From NCBI GenBank assembly GCA_017412115.1, contig JAFPYR010000026.1:1-53690 (forward strand): 53,690 nucleotides of DNA, in the 5' to 3' direction. Of the stretch, positions 36,746-45,342 are shown in pieces. The position numbers and the translations under genes were made by a program. Source of the DNA: Bacteroidales bacterium (GTDB taxonomy: Bacteria; Bacteroidota; Bacteroidia; Bacteroidales; UBA3824). The notes under the pieces are model-generated. The model saw only the letters and a list, made by a program, of their open reading frames with translations. It searched no databases and was not told the origin of the DNA. Within the stretch, counting starts at the first letter, position 1; each line of letters opens with the position of its first letter.

Positions 36746-37286
36746 AAAGGCCTTCGGGCATAGATATTTTGATGGTTTTGATGATTTCGTTTTCGTCCAA
36801 AATTTCGGCTGCGTTTACAGGAATTAGAATTTCGTTTTCAAACGAATCATGGATTATAAGAAGCGGATTGCCGGGAATGTCGTCAATGTCGGTAATTTTA
36901 CCTAACAATTTGTCAGTTTGATCATAAACTTCGTAGTTTATGTATTTGAATTCCTCATTATATTCCTCTTCCTCGTTGAAAATCAAATCTTCGGTTGATA
37001 CGAAAACTTTTTTACCGATGAGATTTGCGGTTTCGGAATTGGAATTTATTGTATCGAATTTCAGCGAAATATCTCCGTTTTTAGCATAAAAAACAGAGTC
37101 TTCTTCAATAAAAAAAGGAACCAGATACCCGTCGATTTCGACGAGCATCGGTTCCGTTTCATTAATTTCATAATCGGGAGATTGCGGTTTCAACACAATA
37201 TCCCCTAATGTGCCTTTAAATGCAGCGATTGTCCCAAACTCAGTGAGTAGGGCTTTATCGAAGTATTTATTCAGCTTTAGCTTCAT
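36729..37286 (-). CDS. rimM: Ribosome maturation factor RimM
   Basis: 16S rRNA processing factor that binds S19 in the 30S head. 185 residues: N-terminal beta-barrel ([18 protein letters not shown]) and C-terminal PRC barrel ([30 protein letters not shown] ... [10 protein letters not shown]). The start overlaps the rpsP stop by 20 bases, so it is translated from the rpsP message, as usual for these two genes. TrmD is not next to it. Its end lies in an AATTGTC-type repeat. Confidence 0.9.
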   Translation of the reverse strand: MKLKLNKYFDKALLTEFGTIAAFKGTLGDIVLKPQSPDYEINETEPMLVEIDGYLVPFFIEEDSVFYAKNGDISLKFDTINSNSETANLIGKKVFVSTEDLIFNEEEEYNEEFKYINYEVYDQTDKLLGKITDIDDIPGNPLLIIHDSFENEILIPVNAAEILDENEIIKTIKISMPEGLLTINN

Positions 37287-37815
37287 CAGTAGCAGTTTCT
37301 TCTGAAGTTTCTTGAGCTTTAGCTTCTTCAGCTTGTGCTTTTGCAGCAGCCTCAGCTTCAGCTTTTTTCTTGTTCAAAGCCTCTTGTTTAGCCTCTTTTA
37401 CTTTTGTTTCTGCAGCGAGGTCTTTAGCAGCTTTTTCTTTCTTTTCGTTTTCTTTAGCTGCTTTTTTAGCGTTGAGTTTTTCTTCTTTAGCTTTTACCCA
37501 AGCAGAGAATTTAGCTTCAACTTGTTCTTCAGTCAAAGCACCTTTCTTAACGCCTCTGAGCAAGTGGTCTTTCAACAATACACCCTTCATAGAGAGCAAT
37601 GTTCTGCAAGTATCGGTAGGCTGAGCGCCTGTTTGTACCCAATACAAAGCTCTGTCGAATTTAATATCAACTTGCTGGGGTACTGTGTTAGGATTGTAAG
37701 TTCCTATTTTTTCTACGAATCGGCCATCACGTGGCGCTCTTGAGTCGGCAATCACTATTGCATAGTGTGCGTAGCCCTTTTTACCTTGTCTTGCTAATCT
37801 AATTTTAACAGGCAT
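37267..37815 (-). CDS. rpsP: 30S ribosomal protein S16 with long charged C-terminal extension
   Basis: Residues 1 to about 80 are canonical S16 ([26 protein letters not shown]-like [35 protein letters not shown]). Residues about 95-182 are a Lys/Glu/Ala-rich tail, probably a long helix, more than doubling the protein; such tails are seen in Bacteroidetes S16. Promoter box at 37863-37870. Confidence 0.95.
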   Translation of the reverse strand: MPVKIRLARQGKKGYAHYAIVIADSRAPRDGRFVEKIGTYNPNTVPQQVDIKFDRALYWVQTGAQPTDTCRTLLSMKGVLLKDHLLRGVKKGALTEEQVEAKFSAWVKAKEEKLNAKKAAKENEKKEKAAKDLAAETKVKEAKQEALNKKKAEAEAAAKAQAEEAKAQETSEETATDEAKAE

Positions 37816-37862
37816 TTTCTTTTTGTAATTTTTTGTGTATTAATTAATAAAATTTTCGGCTG

Positions 37863-37870
37863 CAAATTTA
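37863..37870 (-). promoter_or_regulatory. -7 promoter box of rpsP-rimM
   Basis: TAAATTTG on the minus strand, 47 bases before the rpsP ATG. Confidence 0.6.
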
Positions 37871-37957
37871 ATTCTTTTTTTTGAATTACACAAATTTTTT
37901 CCGAAAGTTTTTTTTGTTAAAAAATACATTTTTGTTATGACTGATAAATATTATTAT

Positions 37958-37965
37958 TATCTTTG
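37958..37965 (+). promoter_or_regulatory. -7 promoter box of serine palmitoyltransferase gene
   Basis: TATCTTTG, 46 bases before the GTG start at 38012. Confidence 0.6.
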
Positions 37966-38011
37966 CCGTGATAAATTTTCTACAAGATTAACTATAAAAT
38001 ATTAAAATATC

Positions 38012-39337
38012 GTGGATTTATTTGAAAAAGTAGTAAAAAAGGTTACCGACCTTGGTAAATATCAGGCCGGCGGTGACGGTTATTTCATGTTCCCGAAATT
38101 GGAGGGTGAAATCGGTCCCGAAATGAATTTTAGAACACCTTTCGGCGTAAAACCCGTATTGAACTGGTCTTTAAATAATTATCTCGGTTTGGCTAACGAT
38201 CCGGAAGTTCGTAAAGCCGATGCAGAAGGCGCAGCTAAATACGGTCTTGCTGCTCCTATGGGTGCAAGAATGATGTCAGGTCAGACTGTTTTGCACGAGG
38301 AATTGGAGCGCAGATTGGCCGCTCACGCCAAAAAAGAAGCCGCTTTTGTGGTAAACTTCGGTTATCAGGCTATGGTTTCTATTATTGATTCTATCGTTGA
38401 TAGAAACGATGTTATCGTTTATGATTATGAGGCTCATGCTTGTATTATGGACGGTATTTTCCTTCATAAATCAAAATGCGGTGGCGAGAAAATGAGTTAC
38501 GTTTTCCCGCACAACGATATGGCTAAACTTGAAATTATGCTTCAAAGAGCAACCAAAAAAGTTGCTGAAACGGGCGGTTCTATTTTAGTTATCACTGAAG
38601 GCGTTTTCGGTATGGCCGGCGACTTGGGTAACTTGAAAGGTATTACCGATTTGAAAGATAAATATCAATTCCGTCTTTTGATTGACGATGCTCACGGTTT
38701 CGGTACTATGGGTCCTAACGGTGGCGGTACGGGTGAACATTTTGGCGTTCAGGACAAAGTGGATTTGTATTTCGCTACTTTTGCTAAAGCTATGGCCGGT
38801 ATAGGCGGATTTATTTCAGGACCGAGAAACGTTATCGACTTCTTGAGAATGAATCTCCGTTCACAGATTTATGCTAAATCATTGCCGCTACCTATGGTTG
38901 TAGGTCATTTAAAACGTCTTGACCTTATCGAACAAAATCCGAAGTACAGAGAAAATCTTTGGAAAATTGTTAATGCTATTCAGGACGGTTTCAAGAAAGA
39001 GGGGTTTGATATAGGTAAAACTCAATCGCCTGTAACTCCTGTTTATATGCACGGCGATCCGAACGCTTCTGACGTTGAATGTACGGCTGAGGCTACTAAC
39101 TTGCTTTTGGATTTGAGAGAAAACTACGGAATTTTCTGTTCAATCGTAGTTTATCCTGTTGTTCCTAAAGGTACAGTTATGTTTAGAGTTATTCCGACGG
39201 CTTCTCATACATTGGAACAAGTAGACAGAACGATTGCCGCTTTCAAGGCTTGCAAAGCAAAACTCGATGCAGGCAAATACAAAGCCGAAAAGGTTGATCC
39301 TTGGACAATGTTGAAATCAGGAAAAGTAGAATTTTAA
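38012..39337 (+). CDS. Serine palmitoyltransferase / alpha-oxoamine synthase family enzyme
   Basis: PLP enzyme joining an acyl-CoA to an amino acid; the Bacteroidetes member makes the first intermediate of sphingolipids. Seen: NWSLNNYLGLANDPEVRKAD, AAPMGARMMSGQT, YDYEAHACIMDG, ITEGVFGMAGD, LIDDAHGFGTMG, and the PLP-lysine region YFATFAKAMAGIGGF. The end ENYGIFCSIVVYPVVPKG is close to Bacteroides SPT. Kbl-type (glycine C-acetyltransferase) function is the alternative. Start is GTG at 38012; the first in-frame ATG is far inside the conserved region. 441 residues. Terminator follows. Confidence 0.88.
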   Translation: MDLFEKVVKKVTDLGKYQAGGDGYFMFPKLEGEIGPEMNFRTPFGVKPVLNWSLNNYLGLANDPEVRKADAEGAAKYGLAAPMGARMMSGQTVLHEELERRLAAHAKKEAAFVVNFGYQAMVSIIDSIVDRNDVIVYDYEAHACIMDGIFLHKSKCGGEKMSYVFPHNDMAKLEIMLQRATKKVAETGGSILVITEGVFGMAGDLGNLKGITDLKDKYQFRLLIDDAHGFGTMGPNGGGTGEHFGVQDKVDLYFATFAKAMAGIGGFISGPRNVIDFLRMNLRSQIYAKSLPLPMVVGHLKRLDLIEQNPKYRENLWKIVNAIQDGFKKEGFDIGKTQSPVTPVYMHGDPNASDVECTAEATNLLLDLRENYGIFCSIVVYPVVPKGTVMFRVIPTASHTLEQVDRTIAAFKACKAKLDAGKYKAEKVDPWTMLKSGKVEF

Positions 39338-39361
39338 TACCTCTTGTTTTTTCATAAAAAT

Positions 39362-39398
39362 AAATCCGTGAATGAAAAATTTCGTTCACGGATTTTTT
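39362..39398. terminator. Bidirectional hairpin terminator
   Basis: Stem AAATCCGTGAA / TTCACGGATTT (39362-39372 with 39385-39395), with further GAAA/TTTC pairing in the loop, then TTT. It separates the convergent serine palmitoyltransferase and DUF3127 genes. Confidence 0.9.
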
Positions 39399-39428
39399 AA
39401 TGGTTTTCTTTTTATCTCCTAAAAAGGA

Positions 39429-39827
39429 TTAGAACGGTAAATCGTCTGCACCTTCGGCTTTAGGTTGCTCAACCGGTGCTGTCGGGGGTTGAACCGTTGT
39501 CGTTTGACTTTGTGTCTGTACACCGTTTGTTGAAGTGTTAGTATCAGGTAAATCACCGTTTGTCTTGTCTATACGGAAAGCCGTTAAGTCTGTGTAAACC
39601 CTTTCCTGCCATTCGCGGCTGTTAATATCGAATGAAACTTTTACGCTGTCGCCTTCGCTGAATTGCGAAAGGTTTATTCTCTCGTTCCAAACCTGAAACT
39701 GAGCAAGCGTAGGAAATTGTCCGAATTGTTCGATAACAAAAAACTGTTTGCTCCATTTTTTGCCGTTTTTTTCACCCGATACAGGGTCTAAGGCTTTTAT
39801 GAACTTTCCTTCTACTTCTAATGCCAT
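39429..39827 (-). CDS. DUF3127 protein with SSB-like acidic C-terminal tip
   Basis: 132 residues. The folded part (about 1-95: MALEVEGKFIKALDP, WSKQFFVIEQFGQFPTLAQF, VSFDINSREWQERVYTDLTAFRI) is an OB-fold-like DUF3127 domain. Then comes a Thr/Gln/Pro-rich linker and the end GADDLPF, similar in layout to bacterial SSB (linker plus D-D-D-I-P-F tip). So it may bind single-stranded DNA and recruit repair or replication proteins; this is inference. Second of a tandem pair with the gene at 39866. Confidence 0.82.
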   Translation of the reverse strand: MALEVEGKFIKALDPVSGEKNGKKWSKQFFVIEQFGQFPTLAQFQVWNERINLSQFSEGDSVKVSFDINSREWQERVYTDLTAFRIDKTNGDLPDTNTSTNGVQTQSQTTTVQPPTAPVEQPKAEGADDLPF

Positions 39828-39865
39828 TTTTTTTCGTTTATTTTAAAAAGTTAGACATTTTCTTA

Positions 39866-40189
39866 TTAAAACGGTGCAGTTTCGTTTGAGGGGGCGGGTT
39901 GCTGTGTGCCGCCGTTGTCGCCGAGCTTTTCGATTCTCCATGCACGCAAAGAGGTGATGTACTTACCCTGCCACTCGTTGGAACGGATATTAAACGAAAC
40001 TTTTACCATGTCGCCGACTTGAAAAGATTGTAATCCGGCTGCATTATTGAAATCGTCAAAAGCCGCCTTGGTCGGATAATTACCCGGAACTTCAATCATG
40101 AAATCCTGCGAAGTCCACGTGCCGTTATTTCCTTCACCGGAACGCTGAGGAAATATTTTGACGATTTTGCCTTCTATTTCTAATGCCAT
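39866..40189 (-). CDS. DUF3127 protein, shorter paralogue
   Basis: 107 residues, clearly homologous to the neighbouring gene (MALEIEGKIVKIFPQ, WTSQDFMIEVPGNYPTKAAF, VSFNIRSNEWQGKYITSLRAWRIEKL). The C-terminus is a short Gly/Gln/Pro stretch ending NETAPF, a weaker form of an SSB-type tip. Lies 32 bases after the FKBP gene and 38 before its paralogue; likely one transcript. Confidence 0.8.
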   Translation of the reverse strand: MALEIEGKIVKIFPQRSGEGNNGTWTSQDFMIEVPGNYPTKAAFDDFNNAAGLQSFQVGDMVKVSFNIRSNEWQGKYITSLRAWRIEKLGDNGGTQQPAPSNETAPF

Positions 40190-40221
40190 TTTTCTAAAAT
40201 TTTTTTGGTTTTCAAAAATTA

Positions 40222-40965
40222 TTATTTTTTCTTATTCTCGGCAGGTTTTTCCTCAGGTTTGATAACTTGAAGAAGCTCTACGTCAAAAATCAAAGCATCG
40301 TTAGGTTTGATAACACCGCCCGGACGTACATTTTCACCGTAACCCAATGAAGGGGGAATGAAAAATCTGTATTTTGCACCTACTTTCATAAGAGGAATAC
40401 CCTCTTGCCAGCCTTGAATAACTCCTCTTAAAGGAAATTTAGCCGGTTGTCCGCCGTGTTGTTCAGTGCTGTCAAAAACGGTTCCGTCAATCAAAGTACC
40501 TTTATAATGACATTCAACTTCGTCATCAATAGTAGCTTGTGCACCGGTGCCTTCTTGCAAAATTTGGTATTGCAAACCGCTTTCAGTGGTGATAACGCCT
40601 TCTTTTTTCTTGTTTTCTTCCAAAAATGCATTTGATTTTGCAAGATTTTCTTCAGCTACTTTTTTAGCTTTTCCCGTCATGTAGCCTCTGAAAAACATCA
40701 TTGCTGTTTGAGGATCTTTGAATTTTGCATTAACGGTATCTTTTTTCAGTGCGTCGTTAAGACCGGCGATAAAATTGTTGATGTCGATTTCTGAAAACTG
40801 TTCTTGCATATTAGTACCTTCAAGATAACCGATTGCGTAACTTGCCGAGTCTGTGGCGTTTTTCAAATTAGCTTTTGCATTGCCGCATTGATTGTTTTGG
40901 CATGATGCAAACATATTAGCGGCAATAATTGCTGATGCCGTTAAAACAGAAGTTATTTTTTTCAT
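40222..40965 (-). CDS. FKBP-type peptidyl-prolyl isomerase lipoprotein (FkpA/Mip-like)
   Basis: Signal with lipobox (FASC, C22), an N-terminal helical dimerisation region (about 40-130), and an FKBP domain to the end: GLQYQILQEGTGAQATIDDEV, CHYKGTLIDGTVFDSTEQHG, RGVIQGWQEGIPLMKVGAKYRFFIPPSLGYGE, ALIFDVELLQVIKP. Folding helper in the periplasm or at the surface. 247 residues, complete. Its ending shows what the next upstream FKBP gene has lost. Confidence 0.93.
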   Translation of the reverse strand: MKKITSVLTASAIIAANMFASCQNNQCGNAKANLKNATDSASYAIGYLEGTNMQEQFSEIDINNFIAGLNDALKKDTVNAKFKDPQTAMMFFRGYMTGKAKKVAEENLAKSNAFLEENKKKEGVITTESGLQYQILQEGTGAQATIDDEVECHYKGTLIDGTVFDSTEQHGGQPAKFPLRGVIQGWQEGIPLMKVGAKYRFFIPPSLGYGENVRPGGVIKPNDALIFDVELLQVIKPEEKPAENKKK

Positions 40966-40991
40966 TTCGTTTATTTGTGTTTTTTTTATGA

Positions 40992-41044
40992 TTAATCTTC
41001 TTTAGAATCCGAGTCTTCGTCTTCGGGTTGAGGTTCTACGCTAA
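40992..41044 (-). pseudogene. Out-of-frame tail of the upstream FKBP isomerase
   Basis: Reading this stretch in the frame one base from the upstream gene gives DIELISVEPQPEDEDSDSKE D and a stop at 40992-40994. Adding one T to the T-run at 41058-41061 joins it to the isomerase (STLIF then DIELI), matching the end of the neighbouring FKBP (ALIFDVELL). Confidence 0.8.
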
Positions 41045-41716
41045 TTAATTCAATATCAAAATTAACGTTGAATATGCCGGTAAACTCTCGCCCGGAGAAT
41101 ACTCTCCGTAACCTAAATTTTGAGGAATGTAAAAAGTATATTCCGCACCTTCTTTCATTAGTTTCAAAGCCTCCTGCATACCCGGAATGATAAATTCCAT
41201 TCCTAATTCTGCGGGTTCTTCGCTGTCGTAACTTGTGTCGAAAACCGAGCCGTCAATCAAGCGACCTTCGTAATGAATTTTTACGTTGTCGGAATCGCCG
41301 GGAGTTTTACCGTTTTCGCGACCTTCTTTCAAGACTTTGTACTGAAGTCCTGATTCCGTAACTTTTACACCTTCTTTTTTAGCGTTAGCCTCGAGAAATT
41401 CTTTTTCTTTGGCTAACTGGCTTTCTTTCAATTCTGCTTCTTTCTTTTCAAAGAAAACTCTGAGCACCTCTTTACATTCTTCAATTGTCATAAGGGGCGA
41501 ACCGTTTTCTTTGCTGTCTTTGAACGCTTTGCCTATCAAAACAGGGTCATAATCCGTAACGCCTTCACCTATAAGGTTTTGTGACAACATATATCCGAGA
41601 CTGTAACTAAGCGAATCTTTTGTAGTTTTTACTTTTGCTTTGTCAAAATATTTTTGTGCAAAGGTTTGAGCGCCGAGTGCCAAAATCAAGGCTGCCGATA
41701 AAAAAACTCTTTTCAT
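41045..41716 (-). CDS. FKBP-type peptidyl-prolyl isomerase, frameshifted at the C-terminus
   Basis: Signal peptide to about residue 20 (QTFAQ), helical region, FKBP domain (GLQYKVLKEGRENG, KIHYEGRLIDGSVFDTSYDSEEP, IIPGMQEALKLMKEGAEYTFYIPQNLGYGE). The frame ends ...STLILILN at 41045, where homologues end ...STLIFDIEL plus an acidic tail. The missing sequence is present in the next frame (40992-41044), so one base in a T-run (41058-41061) appears deleted. This removes the last strand of the FKBP fold and 20-odd residues of tail, and may destabilise the protein. Confidence 0.9.
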   Translation of the reverse strand: MKRVFLSAALILALGAQTFAQKYFDKAKVKTTKDSLSYSLGYMLSQNLIGEGVTDYDPVLIGKAFKDSKENGSPLMTIEECKEVLRVFFEKKEAELKESQLAKEKEFLEANAKKEGVKVTESGLQYKVLKEGRENGKTPGDSDNVKIHYEGRLIDGSVFDTSYDSEEPAELGMEFIIPGMQEALKLMKEGAEYTFYIPQNLGYGEYSPGESLPAYSTLILILN

Positions 41717-41720
41717 ATTG

Positions 41721-42239
41721 TTAAAAAATTATAGTTATTTCCGATTTTAAAACCTCGATGGCAAGAGCAATCGGGTCTGAGGTTTGTCCGGCATAAATTT
41801 CAACTATTTTTTTGCCGAGTTCGGAAGATTTTGCATCTATTTCAACGGTTTGAGCGGCTTGATTGACAATTTGAGTTACAAATTCTTTAACATCAACAAC
41901 AGCTTTCCATGCGTTTGCCGAAACGTAAATCTGTTGCGACAAATTGTGTTCGTATTCCGCTCTGATAGTCGTTAAAAGGTCTCTTTGCAATTCCAAAGCC
42001 GTCATTCCGGGCTGAGTTACCCTTACAACAAGGTTTTGCGGGTTGATTCTCTCCAACAAAAGCACTAATCTTTCGTATGCCGCAAGACGTATCGGGGTAA
42101 CGATTTTTGAATTTGCAGTGGCTAATTCAATTTTTTGATTTTCTTTGTCTCTGTCAAAAAACTGTTTGTTAATCAAATACGTAGCCGCTAAAACTACCAA
42201 TGAAGGCAGTACATATTTCAATATTTCTAAAACTACCAT
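41721..42239 (-). CDS. Membrane-anchored Bacteroidetes hypothetical protein
   Basis: 172 residues; one N-terminal membrane helix (LKYVLPSLVVLAATYLI), then a helical cytoplasmic or periplasmic region with a conserved-looking PIRLAAYERLVLLLERINPQ. I recognise it as a conserved unknown in Bacteroidetes but can give no function. First of a likely five-gene transcript with the two FKBP and two DUF3127 genes; gap to the next gene is four bases. Confidence 0.75.
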   Translation of the reverse strand: MVVLEILKYVLPSLVVLAATYLINKQFFDRDKENQKIELATANSKIVTPIRLAAYERLVLLLERINPQNLVVRVTQPGMTALELQRDLLTTIRAEYEHNLSQQIYVSANAWKAVVDVKEFVTQIVNQAAQTVEIDAKSSELGKKIVEIYAGQTSDPIALAIEVLKSEITIIF

Positions 42240-42277
42240 TTTGTTTCCTTTAAAAAAAGTTTATTAAAATCCGGGGA

Positions 42278-42285
42278 CAAAAGTA
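42278..42285 (-). promoter_or_regulatory. -7 promoter box of hypothetical-FKBP-DUF3127 genes
   Basis: TACTTTTG on the minus strand, 38 bases before the ATG at 42239. Confidence 0.6.
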
Positions 42286-42363
42286 ATAAAACTTTTTGAA
42301 ATATTTAATTATTTTTTCTCGTATCACTTACAAAAAAATGTTGCTGTTGATGTTTTTTTTAGT

Positions 42364-42371
42364 TATTTTTG
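42364..42371 (+). promoter_or_regulatory. -33/-7 promoter of thioredoxin-like lipoprotein gene
   Basis: TATTTTTG with TTG at 42341-42343, 20 bases upstream. Confidence 0.65.
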
Positions 42372-42382
42372 CGCTGTAAAAT

Positions 42383-43585
42383 ATGGAAATAAAGATAATG
42401 AAATTTTTGAAACGTTTATATTTTGTTGCATTAGTTTTGTTCTTTTTTCAGGCATGCGTGAATCCTAAAAACGAAACTAAAGATTTGAGTTTCAGCGTTA
42501 AGGGCTGTTTCAAAGGCTTGGAAGGCGATACCGCTTATCTAAAGCAAGTTAAAGAATCGGGCTTGGAATTTATTGATTCCACACTTGTAGACCAAAACGG
42601 TAATTTCTTGTTGAGAGGTGTGGTTTCAAAGCCGGATTTTTTTGTTTTGCATTTTTCCGGCTCCGATGAGCAAATAACACTTGTTCCCGATACTTGTCAA
42701 GGGATAATCATAAGCAGTACCGACAAAGATTATGCTTCGTTTTATGATGTTAAAAATTCTCCCGAGAGTGAGGACATTTGTCAGATAATCAATCGGTTAA
42801 GAAAAATGCAAAAAATAACCGACTCTTTGGGTGTGATTTTCAGAAAATCCATGTCTGACAAAAATTTAGCGGGAATAAAATATCAATTGGATTCGGTTTA
42901 TAATTTGAATTATAATGAGTTACGAAAAGTTTCCGAGAATTTTTTGAAAGAAAATCCCAAAACTCTTTCGCAAATCGTCTGCTTGTCGCAATACATAACC
43001 CCGAAAACTCCGCTTTTTGACCCGCAACAAGATTATGAAATTTATAAATCCGTTTGCGAAAATTTAGTAACTTATTATCCTGATAATTACCACACTAAAA
43101 AACTCGTATCGTTTTTGGAGCGTCAAAGGCTTACTTTAAGCGGTGAAAGCTCCTTGCCGGGCAGAATAACTTCAGGCATGAAAGCTCCCGAAATTGCTTT
43201 GAAAAATATTAAAGGCGATACATTAAAACTATCAAAATTCAAAGGAAAATATATTTTGGTGGATTTTTGGGCTTCGTGGTCGGATGTTTCGCAAAAAAAT
43301 ACGGAAAACATAACAAAATTGTATTGGAAATATTACAAAAAGAATTTTGTGATTTTTCAAGTGGCTTTGGATACAAAGCACGAGGTTTGGAAACAGGCTT
43401 TGAAAGACCAAAAAATTCCGTGGTTTTCGGTTTCGGATTTGAAGGGTTGGGGCTCAAAAGCGGCTTTGGATTACGGTGTTAAAACTCTTCCGTCAAACTT
43501 TTTGATTTATCCCGACTTTACGGTGCATGAAATTAACACCGAAATACCTCAGTTGGACAAAAGGTTGAAGGAATTGTTGAAATAA
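42383..43585 (+). CDS. TlpA-like thioredoxin-fold lipoprotein lacking the CxxC motif
   Basis: Lipoprotein signal ending FFFQAC (C25), a DUF4369-type N-terminal domain (FSVKGCFKGLEGDTAYLK ... DSTLVDQNGNF), a helical middle and a C-terminal AhpC/TSA-TlpA thioredoxin fold (GMKAPEIALKNIKGDTLKLS, YILVDFWASWSDVSQKN, PSNFLIYPDF). Where the redox pair should be (WASWCxxC) it reads S300-D-V-S303, so disulfide exchange is not possible; the cis-proline TLPSNFLI is kept. A structural or binding role is inferred. MKFLKR at 42398 is an alternative start. Confidence 0.88.
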   Translation: MEIKIMKFLKRLYFVALVLFFFQACVNPKNETKDLSFSVKGCFKGLEGDTAYLKQVKESGLEFIDSTLVDQNGNFLLRGVVSKPDFFVLHFSGSDEQITLVPDTCQGIIISSTDKDYASFYDVKNSPESEDICQIINRLRKMQKITDSLGVIFRKSMSDKNLAGIKYQLDSVYNLNYNELRKVSENFLKENPKTLSQIVCLSQYITPKTPLFDPQQDYEIYKSVCENLVTYYPDNYHTKKLVSFLERQRLTLSGESSLPGRITSGMKAPEIALKNIKGDTLKLSKFKGKYILVDFWASWSDVSQKNTENITKLYWKYYKKNFVIFQVALDTKHEVWKQALKDQKIPWFSVSDLKGWGSKAALDYGVKTLPSNFLIYPDFTVHEINTEIPQLDKRLKELLK

Positions 43586-43628
43586 TTTTTTTTGAAAGTT
43601 TCCTTTTGTAAAATTAGAAAATAAAATT

Positions 43629-43636
43629 TAATTTTG
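43629..43636 (+). promoter_or_regulatory. -33/-7 promoter of recN-smpB
   Basis: TAATTTTG with TTTG at 43605-43608, 20 bases upstream, and the start codon 36 bases after. Confidence 0.7.
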
Positions 43637-43671
43637 CGTTTCGTAAAAAAACAAAAAATCTCTAAAATAAA

Positions 43672-45330
43672 ATGCTTTTACGGCTGAAAATATCAAATTA
43701 TGCTTTGATTTCTCAAACTCAAATCAGTTTTAAGGAGGGTTTGACGGTCATAACGGGTGAAACGGGAGCGGGAAAATCTATTTTGATGGGTGCGCTTTCG
43801 ATGGTCATGGGTGCCAGAGCCGATTCGTCAGTTATAAAACAAGGCGAAAAAAAGACCGTTGTAGAAGCCGATTTTGATATTCATAATTATAATTTGCAAC
43901 AATTTTTCGAGGAAAACGACCTCGATTACGACGATATTGCTTTGATAAGACGGGAAATCTCTGACAGCGGAAAATCACGCGCTTTTATCAACGATACTCC
44001 CGTTAATTTGAATACACTCAAGGAGTTAGGAACTCTTTTGATAGATATTCATTCGCAGCATCAGACTTTGGAAATTTCTTCAGAGGAGTTTCAACTCAGC
44101 ATTGTTGATGCTTTTGCCAAAAATAAGGATTTGACAGAGGATTACAAAACGGTTTTTGAGGATTACAGAAAAAAATCCGCTGAGCTTTCAAAACTCGAAA
44201 AGCAAGCCTTAGAATCCAAGAAAGAGTCTGAATATCTGCATTTTAGATACGATGAATTGGCAAAGGCAAATCTTCAGGAGGGCGAGCAAAAAGAGTTGGA
44301 GGACGAACTTGATATGCTCACTCATAACGAAGATATTAAAACTGCTATTTCTTCATCTTCCAATCTGATAATCAGCGCAGAAGAAGGCACTGTTTTGGAA
44401 AAATTGAAAGAGAGTAAAACCGAACTTCATAAAATTTCGTCATATTATCCCAAGGCTTTGGAATTATATTCGAGGATTGACAGCGTTTATATCGAACTTC
44501 AGGACATCGGTCGTGAACTTAGCAGTTTGGACGAAAATACGGAATATTCTCCCGAAAGATTAGAAACGGTAAATTCCAGATTAACAACGATTTATAATTT
44601 GGAAAAGAAACACGGCGTTAAGACTGTGGAAGAGCTTATTTCGGAGCGTGATTCTCTTAAAACGCAACTTGATTTGGTAGAAAATTCAGATGAGAGAATT
44701 TCGGATTTGAAAAAAGAACTTTCAAAAATTGTTGCCGTTTTGAGGGAAAAAGCGGATAAAATCACCGAAAGCCGTAGAGCAAGCGTTCAAGGTCTTAAAA
44801 ATGAGATTGTTGAATTGCTTTCGTCGGTCGGTATCAACGATGCTAAATTTGACGTGGAATTTTCGGTGTCGAAAGAATTTTTGCCTGAGGGATTAGACCG
44901 CGTACGATTTATGTTTTCTGCTAACAAAAACGTTGCGTTATCGGATTTGTCAAAAACGGCCTCAGGCGGTGAGTTGTCAAGATTGATGTTGTGTTTGAAA
45001 TATATTTTGTCGCGTTCAACGAAACTTCCGACTATTATTTTTGACGAAATCGACACGGGAATTTCGGGCGATGTTGCCGGAAAAACGGGTCAGATGTTCA
45101 AGAAAATTGCTGGTTTTATGCAGGTAATTTGCATTACGCATTTGCCTCAGGTTGCCTCAAAGGGCGATAATCATTTCAAAGTTTTCAAACACGAAGAAAA
45201 CGGTGCTATCCGTTCCGATATTAGGGAACTTACTATGGATGAGCGTGTTAATGAAATAGCGGGAATGCTTTCGGGTGAAAAAATTTCGCAAGCGGCATTG
45301 GATAACGCAAAAGAATTGTTGGGAGTTTAA
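43672..45330 (+). CDS. recN: DNA repair protein RecN
   Basis: SMC-like ATPase that helps join broken DNA. N-terminal half-site with Walker A GETGAGKS, LIDIHSQHQTLEI, central coiled coils (about 150-380), and C-terminal half with signature TASGGELSRLMLCLKYI, Walker B PTIIFDEIDTGISG and VICITHLPQVAS. 552 residues, typical. smpB begins 12 bases later, so the two share a transcript. Confidence 0.95.
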   Translation: MLLRLKISNYALISQTQISFKEGLTVITGETGAGKSILMGALSMVMGARADSSVIKQGEKKTVVEADFDIHNYNLQQFFEENDLDYDDIALIRREISDSGKSRAFINDTPVNLNTLKELGTLLIDIHSQHQTLEISSEEFQLSIVDAFAKNKDLTEDYKTVFEDYRKKSAELSKLEKQALESKKESEYLHFRYDELAKANLQEGEQKELEDELDMLTHNEDIKTAISSSSNLIISAEEGTVLEKLKESKTELHKISSYYPKALELYSRIDSVYIELQDIGRELSSLDENTEYSPERLETVNSRLTTIYNLEKKHGVKTVEELISERDSLKTQLDLVENSDERISDLKKELSKIVAVLREKADKITESRRASVQGLKNEIVELLSSVGINDAKFDVEFSVSKEFLPEGLDRVRFMFSANKNVALSDLSKTASGGELSRLMLCLKYILSRSTKLPTIIFDEIDTGISGDVAGKTGQMFKKIAGFMQVICITHLPQVASKGDNHFKVFKHEENGAIRSDIRELTMDERVNEIAGMLSGEKISQAALDNAKELLGV

Positions 45331-45342
45331 TATTAAAAGAAA

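Noticed and set aside
41045..41065. Programmed ribosomal frameshift in the FKBP gene
   Set aside because: The site TTA ATT TTG is not a canonical X XXY YYZ slippery heptamer and no downstream hairpin is evident; a simple deletion or read error is more likely.
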